A stretch of 64,000 bases of DNA from Hibiscus mutabilis (Eukaryota; Streptophyta; Magnoliopsida; Malvales; Malvaceae): contig CM033752.1 of the NCBI GenBank assembly GCA_019671005.1, positions 12,958,001 to 13,022,000 of the forward strand, given 5' to 3'. The notes beneath the pieces were generated by a model. It was not told the origin of the DNA. It saw nothing but the letters and a program-made list of their open reading frames with translations, and ran no database searches. Position 1 is the stretch's first letter; each line of letters starts with the position of its first letter. The position numbers and the translations under genes are program-made. Below are positions 32,061-43,775 of the stretch, one piece after another.

Positions 32061-34850
32061 TGTAATATCCCAAATTTTGGCTAGTGACCAAAATGTAAAT
32101 TTTAAAAGTTTAGTGGCTAAAGTATAAACTTTGGAAAAGTTTAGTGACCAAAGTGTAATTTTCAAAATTTATGTATTTTAACCCGTAAATGAATAGTTTA
32201 CCACCAAGAAGGACGTTTTCTTGTTATCTGGATTTTTCGTTACGGAGTTTGTATTAATGCTTATAAAGCGATGAAGTTTGAAAAAATATTCGGATAATCG
32301 CATCGAATCGAATATTCAGGATATTTTGAAGGATGATAGGGTAAGGTTAAAATTGTCATTTCCATGTCTTAAAATGGAAAAGATTTATTTTGGGCCCTTG
32401 GATTTAGATAATTTTTCCATGTTAAATCCTAGCCATTGGATCAAGGGATAAGATTGGAATTTAAGTATGTTTCAAGGGCAAAATTGGAAATTGATATAGT
32501 TCAAGGGTAAATTGGTAAACTACTAACTCATGATTAAATCTAGGTCATTGGATGAAGGATGATGACATGTGGCACATTTTGGATTCTTTGGATTTGAGGG
32601 CAAACTAGTCATTTCAGTATTTGGAGGATATTTTTAATATTTATGGAAATAAAAGATGCCAAATGGCGTAAATAAAAAAAATGAAGAAACATCTTCATCT
32701 TTCTTCATGCTTCACATCAAGAAGAAGAGAACAAGAAGGAAATCAAGGTAAGTTTAGAGTTTTGCATTTTAATCCCTAAATACTAGGATTTAGGGTTAGC
32801 TTGTGAAATATGAAGTTGTTCTTCATAAAATTCTCTTTCAATTGGTATAAAAATTTCATGGAATTGTTGAAGGATACTCTTGAATTTTTAAGAGAGATAA
32901 TTTAGGGTTTATTGATCCAAATGAATTAGGATTGAATTATGGAAGATTATGTGATGTTCTATTATTTCCATGCTTGATTGAAGTTGAAATTGATGTATTT
33001 TTGATAGAATACCATTTGGTTAATTAGGGTTTAATTTGGGGTTTAAGAATTTAAGTTGAATTTGGAGTTTTCATGAAAGGAAAAATGTTGGAATAACATA
33101 ATTGATGGTTAATTTTAGGTGTTGGAATGGTTAAAGGATGCTAAAGACGTGAATTATGAGATATGCCTAGAATTTTTGTCATTGGTAGTAAATTCGGAAA
33201 TTCACCATAAATTCTACAAAAATGATTAGAAAGTGATCCTTATATCATTGTATTCCTGGTTCAGTCTATATTCTTTTAAAACAAACAGTGACTGATTTCG
33301 ATTTGTATATAAAAAAATATGAATTTTTAAGTGCTGAAAGGTTAAAAACATAATATTTTGCTCCGAAATTCAGTACAGGAATTCGACTTTAAAAATTCAT
33401 CATAAAATTTGAATTTGAGCTATTAGTTTATATGGTTGAACAGCTTATCGAATCTAGTTTCTGTCAAAACAAACGAAATCGAATTCTGAGTTGTAGATTA
33501 TTTTATATAAATATTTCTTTGAAGGTAGCGCAGACTGGCATATTATAAAATGAGTACCTTATTAGTGATATTAATTTGTGCATGTAAGGGATGAATGCGA
33601 AACATTCAAGTAAACCCGAGAAATAAAAAATTCAATAGATAAGGCAAAGGATCAAGCTTGGAGTTCTCTTAATTTATTCAATTTAGTTTGGGATAAGAAG
33701 TGTCAAGGTGAGTGCAATTGCATACATATCATGACACATTGATGTTTTATACATCATTGGGATAGCTTGCGATGAGCCTACCCAAATTTTATTGTCATTA
33801 TATTTATGTCATGGAGCATATTATGATTGACATATTTTAAATATGTCAAAATTTGAATATAAATGCATGGATCACTAGTTCTATATAATGGTATATCATC
33901 AATGTTATTTTGGGTATGAACTGCCCAATGTTAAATTATGTTGATATACATTGCCATGGGTGAAATAAATATGGAATATATGCCCAAGTATGTCATTGAG
34001 GGACAGGGTATCATTGGCATGCATAGAGTCCAGCAGCACACTGCATACTCGGTTTAGCACTATAGTGTATATAAAGGACACTTAGTGTATATGGTGGGCA
34101 TGACCTTATGTGTATTATGGTGGGCACAACCTTATGTGTATTAGAACTTGGTTTATATTTGACTCATGTACCCAAGGTCCTCATAGGCTTATATTTGGGC
34201 TATGGTTTATTGGTTAAAAAAATAAACAGGTGAATAAGCTTATGAGCTTTTGAAATAAATGGCAAGTATATTGGTAAGAAATTTATATTCGGTTTATATT
34301 ATGTTAATATATGATTAACATGATGGTAATACATATCTAGTGATCATGATGCATTTATGCATATATGGAATATTATGACAAATGGACAAGCATGAAAGTC
34401 TTATGACATTAGCATGTATTAAATCATTACTAATGCAATGTGAAATTTGATGCATTGGCATATATCATGTTATATAAACGTCTTCATGAAATTGAATAAG
34501 TTCAAATAATTGTTATTAACTTGTTTATTGTCTCACTAATTTCATACTTAGCGTGTGTTTGATTGTGCACACGTGGTGGTTCGAATCATTGAGTAAGCGA
34601 AGAGTTGTATCAAGTTCAGAAATTTTCATCATGCTACGATAGTAATGACATCCTACTTGAGGTTTTTAATTTATTTTAGTGGCATGTATAAATGGGATTA
34701 ATTTTTCCATTTTAGTTCATAGTCTATTATTTTTGAATAGCAATTTTCTTTTTTTTAAAAGTAAAAGAGCTCCAATTTTGTGTTTTAGTTGATATAAATA
34801 TTTTCAAAGGTTTAAAACTCGATGATCGGAGTCGAGAAGGAGGTGTTACA
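32061..34850 (+). repeat. 3' LTR of element X (2790 bp)
   Basis: Starts TGTAATATCCCAAATTTTGG and ends GGAGGTGTTACA. It contains an AAACATCTTCATCTTTCTTC leader-like block (about 32690), a duplicated 'TATGGTGGGCA..ACCTTATGTGTAT' pair at 34097-34145, and the stem-loop box (variant) near 34531. Its last ~50 bp (CTCGATGATCGGAGTCGAGA) differ from the Y LTR end. Confidence 0.85.
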
Positions 34851-34854
34851 GCTT

Positions 34855-35740
34855 TGTAACCCCCTTAGCCAGCCTAGCTGAAATCAAACTAAAAATATCA
34901 CATTATGTTTGCCGATACATGTACCACCGTATCGATACGATGTGTTAACCCACCCATACCAATACGGTCCTAACCCCGTACCGATCCCCTTTGTGTTTTC
35001 TCAAAATCCAGAGTTCTAGCTACCAATTTGCATACAGATACGGTACCCCGCGTATCGGTACGGCTCTTTAAAAATGAAAGGGTCATACTAGTACTTAAAC
35101 CCTTGTACCCATCCTGATGCACAAAACTCAAGGGGTGTACCGATACTCGGCTAACCTTACTGGTACCCCTTTGCATTTTACACTTAAAACGACACCGTTT
35201 TAGACCCTGTGTATCGATCCCTGGGTATTCGTACCAGTACGCAAAGGCTATAATGACCTCTAGGTCCAACATATGACACTTTGGCTCACTTCCATCATCT
35301 TTAAACACCTCCTAAACATCATATAACATTAGAAGCATGCTTGACATCAACATACCAACATTTTAAGCAAACCTAGTAAGCCTAACACAACCATTCACAT
35401 CATCTACATGCATGCTTCATACTCAACATCCAAAACATAAATCTAAGCACATCTCAAGCACTTTAAACCTCATACAAATCCAAACCAGCATATAAAACTT
35501 CCACAAACATGGAGTTTAGCAAACAACCCTCCCAAAACAATATTTTACACATTACCCTTATTACTACTATGCATCGTTTCAAACCATACTTTGCAAACAA
35601 GTCATTGATATCCTTCCTTGCTTTCTTGATGCCCTTCAATCCGCTTAATTGCATTGATGATAAAAGAGAGCGTAGCGTACGTTATGCTTAGTGAGGAGTG
35701 CTCAAAACACAAAACATCATCCAATTTCACAGCGTAATTT
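34855..35740 (-). repeat. LTR fragment D (same family as C and F)
   Basis: Starts TGTAACCCCCTTAGCC and carries palindrome cluster D, AATGACCTCTAGGTCCAACA (shared with C and similar in F), GAGAGCGTAGCG and CTTAGTGAGGAGTGCTC. It breaks off near 35740 at a join to pol-like sequence. Confidence 0.7.
34911..35255. repeat. palindrome cluster D
   Basis: Exact GTAYCGRTAC at 34929-34938, 35052-35061 and 35137-35146. Near matches include GTATCGATCC (35211-35220) and GTACCAGTAC (35233-35242). Confidence 0.85.
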
Positions 35741-36790
35741 TGGGTTGTCTCAAGTAGTTTTCTTGACATATAGTTTTAGCATATGGATTCGAGTTGATAC
35801 TAAAAGGTGCAAGCAATCCTAGAATGGAAAATTCCTCAAAATATCAGCGTAGAAGTTTTTGGGATTAGTCAAGCATATCACGGTTCGTGAAAGAATTCTC
35901 AATGATTGTCGCCCAATAACTAAGCTATTAAGAAAGGACGTGCCATTTGTTCGACAAATAAATCAAGAAAGCTTTGACAAATTAAAGATGATATTAACAA
36001 AAGCTCATTTTGGTACAACTTAACTGGGAAGGATTTTATAATATATAGTGATGCATCCCATAATGGTTTGGGGGTGTGTGTATTGATACGAAGGCAAGGT
36101 GTGCGTATGCTTCTCGACAACTCAAAACTCATGATAGAAATTATCCTACCCATGATTTAGAGTTGGTTATAGTAGTGTTTGCTTTAAAGATTTGGGTATC
36201 CCACTTATTTATGTGGTGAAAAAGTCATCTTCACAAATCATAAAGTTTGAAATATTTGTTATCTCAAAGGGCTTAATTTGAGGCAAGAAGGTGGATAAAA
36301 TTGATTAAGGACTATGATATGGTAGTTGATTATCATCGGGAAGACTAATGTAGCAATAGGCGTTCAGCCAGAAAACATTTTACTTTGAGACATTAAATGC
36401 TCATTGAAATTACAAGAAAATGGGTACAATAGTAGTTGAACTTCAAATTAAAAGTCTGCCTTGATAGGAAGAATTAAAGAGTTACAAGCAAATGATCAGA
36501 AATGCTTGGAAAAGAAGAAATAAGTTGAACATCTAAAGACTTTGAAATAAAATCAAATGGATAAATATGTTACAAAGGGTGTGTATACATTCCTAAAGAT
36601 GAGGAACAAAAGAAGGAAATAGCTTTTGGAGGCACATTCTGATCCTTTAACTATAAATCAAAGAGGCAACAAAATGTATCAAGATATAAAGAGAGTCAAT
36701 TTGGTTTGCACGTTGTTTTATAGCTATCTGTGAGTTCATTGCTAAATGTTTAACATGTTAACAAGTAAAAGGCAGAACATCAAGTTCTCT
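35741..36790 (+). pseudogene. indel-riddled RNase H-integrase fragment (Y-like)
   Basis: Parallel to X 29950-31040 and Y 41670-42745 but with many one- to four-base gains and losses and few substitutions in between, for example in the TTGGGATTAGCTGG and GCTGCTCCAATAAC blocks. Diagnostic bases (CGACAACTC, ATCCTACCCATG, GTTATAGTAGTG) agree with Y, not X. No frame of useful length survives. It may be a decayed copy or poorly resolved sequence. Confidence 0.75.
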
Positions 36791-37130
36791 CGGGCATAGT
36801 GCCAACCTTATTTTGATTGGCTATGGAAGGCGGGACATCATTTTGAGGATTGGATAGCCATTTTGTGTGAATCCATAAGTTTTAATGTAGTACAGGCCAT
36901 CAATTGTTTTGAGAATGATGTAAAAGCTTTCCTTTTTAATGTTGAACCAGAAATATACAAATCAGGGGCATTGAAAGGGTGAAAGCTTGAATTTGCTTGA
37001 GCATGTTTTCTTTTACGGCTTGTGATTCCCAAAGTTGAGAAGAAGAAAAGGACAAAAGGGTGCTTTATGTTTATTTGCTTTATTCTCGTTTAATAATAAC
37101 AAAGCGATGATGCTTCTTTAATACCCTCAT
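36791..37130. other. unassigned segment between elements X and Y
   Basis: A short minus-strand frame (37032-36838) with a Lys/Arg-rich start has no recognised domain and is not called as a gene. The sequence links the broken pol fragment to the AT-rich LTR-like region. Confidence 0.3.
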
Positions 37131-38698
37131 TTTTATGCAGGTTGTAAATTATAAAATATTAATTAGTTATAGTAATTAATTTATTATTATATTAATACTA
37201 GTTATCGCTCATTAATACCTATATACGTGTAAAATATAGATCCATGTTTATTATGCATGGTGTTATATTAATATTATTATATATATGTATATTAATGTGT
37301 GCATGCGTATGTATGTGTGTTATATATGAATATAGCGCATATGTTTTAAATAAATATATATGTTGCTTGCATGTATGTATTTATTATTAATATTCGGTAT
37401 ACATGAATGTGTTGGTAAAAATAATATATATGTTTTTAAGTATACATATTATATGCTTGTATGTAAAAAATGCCGAGTTTATTTGACAAATGTATGTGCA
37501 TATGTGCTAATGTATATGTATGAATATCATTTGTGTAGAAAATAAGGTCCAATGTATAAATTATCATTTCGTGCTTATATATCAATATCTTAATCCGTAT
37601 GTATGTGTATGTATTATTATCGATACTATTATTACATGTATACTTTTAAATGTATGTGTAGATTAGCATGTATTTATTATTATTATTACTTATTATTATT
37701 ATTATTATATTTATATATTAATATTTATTATTAATATATATATATAATATAAACATATCATATTATTAAAACCCATAAGTTTTATTTTAAAGTCTAGTCA
37801 CTTATATTTACAAGCGAAAACAAAAGTAATTACATCAAGCCCAATGGCCAAAACCATTTAATAAATGAAACCCTAATGTAAAATATATTGAAAAACCCTA
37901 ATTATATTGTTTTCTCTCCCGCAAAGTATCAAGAACACGATTTGGATCAAGTTTTGATCCAACGATCCACATCAAAGGAGAACACCCTTCATCTGCGCGT
38001 GTGATGCACGCGAGGGCCATGCATCTCTAATGGCAGCTAGCAATTTTGACCGACCCTTGATTACTAGTGCCACGTGCCGCTCCGCCCATGGTTGTCGTAC
38101 AATCTCATTGGCTCTCTCACCAACAGACATGGCAGGACACAAAAAATCGAGATATCAGATCAAAGTCATCGTGCCAACAGTTAAAACATTCATGTTTGCT
38201 TAATCATGTAACTAAAACCCAAAATGATGTACTCAAGTTTTCAAGAATAAAATAAACAAAAAAAATTGAAATTGGTATCATATATTCTTCATCTTTTCTT
38301 ATCTTTGCATGCCTATTAAAATAAATAAAAAATAAAACAAAAAAGATAAAGAAAGATTTTACCCTTTTGCAGTCGACCTACCCTTTTGTTGGTGATAAGC
38401 CCTTATATGGGTGAATTTCTTGAGGGAATAGTATTGATAAAAAAGGTTCAATTCAAAAAAAAATAAAATATGTTTTGGGGTTTTAAATTTAAAAATATTT
38501 TTAGTGTTATTTGAGCCCGATCAAGGTGGTTGTAGGTGAGGGGCAGTGGGCCAGAGGCGACCGCCAATTTTTTTTGAAAACAACGGTGGCAGTTTGAAAA
38601 TTTTAGGTTTTGAAGAGGTCGGTTGAGAGAAAAAAAGGGAGAAAGTGTTTTTTTCGGGTTAAAAATTTTAAATGGCCAAAGGCCTAAATCGATCTAAA
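37131..38698 (+). repeat. Tat-like LTR fragment, opposite orientation to the 54.9 kb LTR
   Basis: It has a long A/T microsatellite-like stretch (37130-37760, with (TTA)n near 37678-37705), then CAAGCCCAATGGCC, AAACCCTAAT blocks and a GATCCAACGATCC segment (37960). In reverse these match the 'GGGTTTTT', 'GGGCC' and 'TTGGATCGAATCTGATCCAACG' order at 57390-57530. No edges were identified; the right side is cut by Y's LTR at about 38699. Confidence 0.4.
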
Positions 38699-40164
38699 AT
38701 TTGAGCTATTAGTTTATGTGGTTGAACATCTTATCGAATCTAGTTTCTGTCAAAACAAATGGAATCGAATTCCGAGTTGTAGATTATTTTATATAAATAT
38801 TTCTTTGAAGATAGCGTAGAGTGACAAATTATAAAATGAGTACCTTATTGGTGATACTAATTTGTGCATGTAAGGGATGAATGTGAAGCATTCAAGTAAA
38901 CCCGAGAAATAAAAAAATCAATCGATAAGGCAAAGGATCAAGTTTGGAGTTCTCTTAATTTATTCAATTTAGTTTGGGATAAGAAGTGCCAAGGTGAGTG
39001 CAATTGCATACATATTATGGCACATTGATGTTTTATACATCATTGGGATGGCTTGTGATGAGCCTACCCAAATTTTATTGTCATTATATTTATGTCATGG
39101 AGCATATGATTGACATATTTTAAATATGTCAAAAGTTGAATATAAATACATGGATCACTAGTTATATATGATGGTATATTATGAATGTTATTTCCGGTAT
39201 GAACTGCCCAATGTTAAATTATGTTGATATACATTGCCATGGATGAAATAAATATGGAATATATGCCCAAGTATGTCATTGAGGACATGGTATAGTTGGT
39301 ATACCATAGAGTCTAAAGACGCTGCATACTGGTTTAGCACTATAGTGTATATAAAGGACACTTAGCGCATATGGTGGGCAAGACCTTATGTGTATTAGCA
39401 CTTCGATGCATATTTGACTTGTGTACCCAGGGTCCTCAAAGGCTTATATTTGGGCTATGGTTTATTGGTTAAAAAAATAAACAGGTGAATAAGCTTATGA
39501 GCTTTTGAAATAAATGGCAAGTATATTGGTAAGAAATTTATATCCGGTTTATATTATGTTAATATATGATTAACATGATGGTAATACATATCTAGTGATC
39601 ATGATGCATTTATGTATATATGACATATTATGACAAATGGACAAGCATGAAAGTCTTATGACATTGGCATGTAGTAAATCATTACTAATGCAATGTGAAA
39701 GTTGATGCATTGGCATATATCATGTTATATAAACGCCTTCATGAAGTCGAATAAGGTTAAATAATTGTTATTAACTTCGTTTATTGCCTCACTAAGTTCG
39801 TACTTAGCGTGTGTTGATTGTGCACACGTAGGTGGTTCGAATCATTGGACGAAGCGAAGAGTTGTATCAAGTACAGAAATTTTCATCAAGCTGCCATAGT
39901 AATGACATCCTACTTGAGGTTTTTAATTTATTTTAGTGGCATGTATAAATGGGATTAATTTGTCCATTTTACTTCCACGTTCGATATTTTTGAACAGTCT
40001 AATTTATTTTTTTAAAAGTAAAAGAGCTCCAATTTTGTGTATTAGTCAATATAAATATTTTCAAAGGTTTTAAATTTATGAAATTTTTGAATAAAAATCA
40101 TGTTATTTTTCTGTGACATCTCTGATTCATATTCGGTAATCGAATACGAGAATGATGTGTTATA
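38699..40164 (+). repeat. partial 5' LTR of element Y
   Basis: Begins within the LTR at TTTGAGCTATTAG (X equivalent near 26987) and ends GATGTGTTATA like X's 5' LTR, not like either 3' LTR. The stem-loop box is at 39787-39811. Confidence 0.8.
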
Positions 40165-40169
40165 TTTAT

Positions 40170-40181
40170 TGGTATCAGAGC
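40170..40181 (+). other. primer binding site of Y (tRNA-iMet)
   Basis: TGGTATCAGAGC, a perfect match to the usual plant initiator-tRNA PBS, five bases after the LTR end. Confidence 0.85.
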
Positions 40182-41027
40182 AACAGGTTTAGTCGGTTCT
40201 GGATCCAAACCGAGCTTGTTGTCAGTTAGTAAGTGTATACATGCACTAGGATGTCATAATTACTATTTGGATGCTTGACTAACTTGATGCAACTGCTTAT
40301 TGAATTGATTGAATAAAGTTATAGATGTCCGAAGTTGAGAAATTGCGGAGTGATCTAACAGTTGAGCAAGAATGAGGGCTATAAACGTAGTAACAAGGTT
40401 AATCATTAATCATTTTTCGCTCAATGTATGTTAAAGTGTTGGTGAAGTTGGAAATGCCTAATTAAACCAAGGTTTATTATTTCGAGCCATGGATATGATT
40501 TTAGAGGAAATTCAACCCCAAGTTCCTTAGACTTTCATTGCTAGAGAGCTGGGAAGTCTTGAAGTGTGAGACTTCAGGTAGGGTATTAATAGAAAACGAA
40601 TGTTGCTAGACTATTGATGAAAAAAGAGAGGTACAAAAAGCGCTTTGTTGTGATGATCAAGGAAAGCTCGATGTGATAGTAACTTATCTCTTGGGACATA
40701 GCACAAGAGTAAGTTAAATCTGTAAGAATTACTCCATAGTAATTCAAAGAAATTGAATTTTAGTAAGCTTAATGGAATTGCTTCTTATGAATTTTTGCTT
40801 GAAACGAATAGTTCTGAAAGGAACTAGAAGGTTTGGATATTGTAATGATGAGGGAAAATTAGATTTTTCTGATCAATGTGGTTCAGTAGTATTTTTTTAA
40901 AACTGCTATCACAAGGATAAAAAGGATGTAAGAACTTTCTAGCTTATGTTGTGAACATATAAGTACTCAAAGGTGAACTTGGAAAGTATCTCAACTATTA
41001 ATGAATAATAGGATGTGTTTTCTCAGG

Positions 41028-43740
41028 AATTGCTAGGGTTACCATTTGATCGTGAAGTGAAATTCAGGATTGAGGTTTTCTCTAGCATTGAACTTATACC
41101 ACAAGTACTGTACAAAATATCTCTTACAGAGATAAGAGAGTTAAAGGTTTAGTTACATTAAATATGGGATTGAGTTTTTATATGACCTAGTATATCACCT
41201 TGGGGAGCTCCAATCCTGTTTGTGAAAAAGAAAGATGGATCAATGAGGTTATGTGTGGATTATCGTCAACTTAATAAAGTGACGGTAAAGAATAAATATC
41301 CTCTGCCAAGGATTAATGATCTCTTTGATCAACTTAAAGGAGCAACAATGTTTTCTAAAATTGATCTTCGATCGGGATATCATCATTGAAGATCAAAAAG
41401 CGAGATATACCAAAGATAGCTTTCAAAACTAGATACGGGCATTATGAGTTTGTAGTAATGCCTTTTAGACTTACAAATGCACCAGCAGCTTTTATGGATC
41501 TAATGAATTGGGTATTTCAGCCATATTTAGACCAATTTGTGGTGGTATTCATAGATGACATATTGGTTTATTCTAAAACCAAAGAGGATCATGATACTCA
41601 CCTCTGAGTAGTTCATTAGATCCTCCGAGAAAAGAAATTATATGCAAAGCTGTCAAAGTGTGAAATTTTTGTTTATCAAGTAGTTTTCCTTGGACATATA
41701 GTTTTAGCATAAGGGATTCGAGTTGATACTAAAAAGGTGCAAGCAATCCTAGAATGGAAAATTCCTCAAAATATCTCTGGGGTGAGAAGTTTCTTGGGAT
41801 TAGCTGGTTATTATCGGCGGTTCGTGAAAGAATTTTCAATGATTGCTGCTCCAATAACTAAGCTATTAAGAAAGGACGTGCCATTTGTTTGGACAAATAA
41901 ATGTCAAGAAAGCTTTGACAAATTAAAGATGATATTAACAAAAGCTCATATTTTGGTACAACCAGAATCTGGGAAGGATTTTATAATATATAGTGATGCA
42001 TCCCATAATGGTTTGGGGTGTGTATTGATACAAGAAGGGAAGATTGTAGCATATGCTTCTCGACAACTCAAAACTCATGAAAGAAATTATCCTACCCATG
42101 ATTTAGAGTTGGTTATAGTAGTGTTTGCTTTAAAGATTTGGCGTCACTATTTACGTGGTGAAAAGTGCTACATCTTCACGGATCATAAAAGTTTGAAATA
42201 TTTGTTATCCCAAAAGGAGCTTAATTTGAGGCAAAGAAGGTAGATAAAATTGATTAAGGACTATGATGTAATTATTGATTATCATCAGGGGAAGGCTAAT
42301 GTAGCAGGAGACGCAGTTAGCCAGAAAACATTTTCTGCTTTGAGAGCATTGAATGCTCAGCTGAAATTACAGTAAAACGGCACAATAGTGGTTGAACTTC
42401 AAATTAAGTCTACCTTGATAGGAAGAATTAAAGAGTTACAAGGAAATGATGAGAAATGCTTGGAAAAGAAGAAGCAAGTTGAACGTGCGAATCTAAAGAC
42501 TTTGAAATAAAATCAAATGGTTGCTTATACTACAAGGGATGTGTATACATTCCTAAAGATGAGGAACTAAAGAAAGAAATACTTTCGGAGGCACATTACA
42601 GTCCTTTAACTATAAATCCAGTAGGCAACAAAATGTATCAAGATATAAATATTCGATTTTGGTGGCTTGACATGAAACGAGCTATCACCGAAGTTCACAT
42701 TAAATGTTTAACTTGCCAACAAGTAAAGGCATAACATCAAGTTCCATCAGGATTACTTCAACCAATTTCAATTCCACAATAGAAGTAGGAAAAGGTTACT
42801 ATGGATTTTGTAATAGGCTTACCACTGACGCCAAGTAAGAAGGATTCGATTTGGGTGATTGTGGATCGATTGACTAAAACAGCACATTTCATACTAGTTC
42901 GAACATACTACTCCTTGAATAAGTTAGTGAAGTTATATATTAAGGAAATTGTTAGATTACATGGTGTTCCTATGTCTATTATATCCGATAGAGATCTAAA
43001 GTTCACTTCAAGGTTTTGGAGTGCATTACATGAAGCATTGGGAACTCGAGTACACTTTCGTACTGCTTTCCATCCTCAAACGGATGGACAATCGAAAAAG
43101 ACTATTCAAATACTCAAAGATATGCTCAGAGCGTGTATAATTAATTTTGCAAGCTCATGGGAAAATATTTTCCATTAGCTGAGTTTGCTTATAACAATAG
43201 TTACCAATCAAGTTTAAAGATGGCACATTATGAGGCATTATATAGAAGAAGATGTCGAACGCCATTGAATTGGTTTGAACTAAAGGATCGAAAAATCATT
43301 GGACCATATCTTGTTCAAGAAATGGAGGACAAGGTAAAGATAATTCAAGACAATCTCAAGGCCGCTTCTGACAAACAAAAGTCGTACTCAGATCTTAAAA
43401 GAAAAGATATTGAGTTTAGAGTTGGTCCGGTGGCTTATCAACTAGCCTTACCTCCGAAAATGGACAAGATTCACAATGTATTTCATGTATCGATGCTCAA
43501 GAATATTGGTAAGATCCTTTACATGTTATTACCCCAGAGGAAATAGAGATTCAACCAAATTTGACTTACGAGGAAGAACTGGCAAAGAATCTGGCACATG
43601 GAGTCAAAGAACTAAGGAATAAAATGATCCTGTTTGTTAAAGTTCTTTGGCAAGATCATAAAGTCGAGGAAACAACTTGGGAAAGACAAGAAATTATGAG
43701 AAAGCAGTTTTCTCACCTTTTTGAACGAGGCATGTGTTGA
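41028..43740 (+). pseudogene. Tekay/Del-like pol of Y
   Basis: Same domains and mostly the same stops as X: FVKKKDGSMRLC, MPFRLTNAPAAFM, VVFIDDILVYS, IIYSDASHNGLGCVLIQEG, IGLPLTPSKKDSIWV, then the chromodomain-like segment near 43640-43700. In the RNase H part Y has RQLKTHERNYPTHDLELV and FTDHKSLKYLL, closer to the family pattern than X, but also VAGDAVSQK and an extra stop near 42373. Clustered small indels near 41385-41405 and 41668-41680 break RT relative to X. Confidence 0.9.
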
Positions 43741-43775
43741 AAATTCGAGGACGAATTTTCTTAAGGGGGGAGAAT

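Larger units (their letters stand above)
26463..34850 (+). mobile_element. element X: Tekay/Del-like chromovirus, gag deleted
   Basis: 5' LTR (26463-28448), iMet primer site, a 16-codon gag start, RT-RNase H-integrase-chromodomain relic, polypurine tract and 3' LTR (32061-34850). Most of gag and protease are absent (only ~1 kb from PBS to RT). The base block before the 5' LTR is CACAT and the block after Y's 3' LTR is CTCAT (four of five identical), as if X and Y together occupy one original insertion in solo LTR C. A near-identical second copy, Y, follows at 38.7 kb. Confidence 0.8.

Noticed and set aside
36838..37032. Minus-strand frame with a basic start and FNAPDLYISGSTLKRKAF that might be a captured host exon.
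   Set aside because: No family was recognised, there are no convincing splice sites, and the surroundings are transposon debris.
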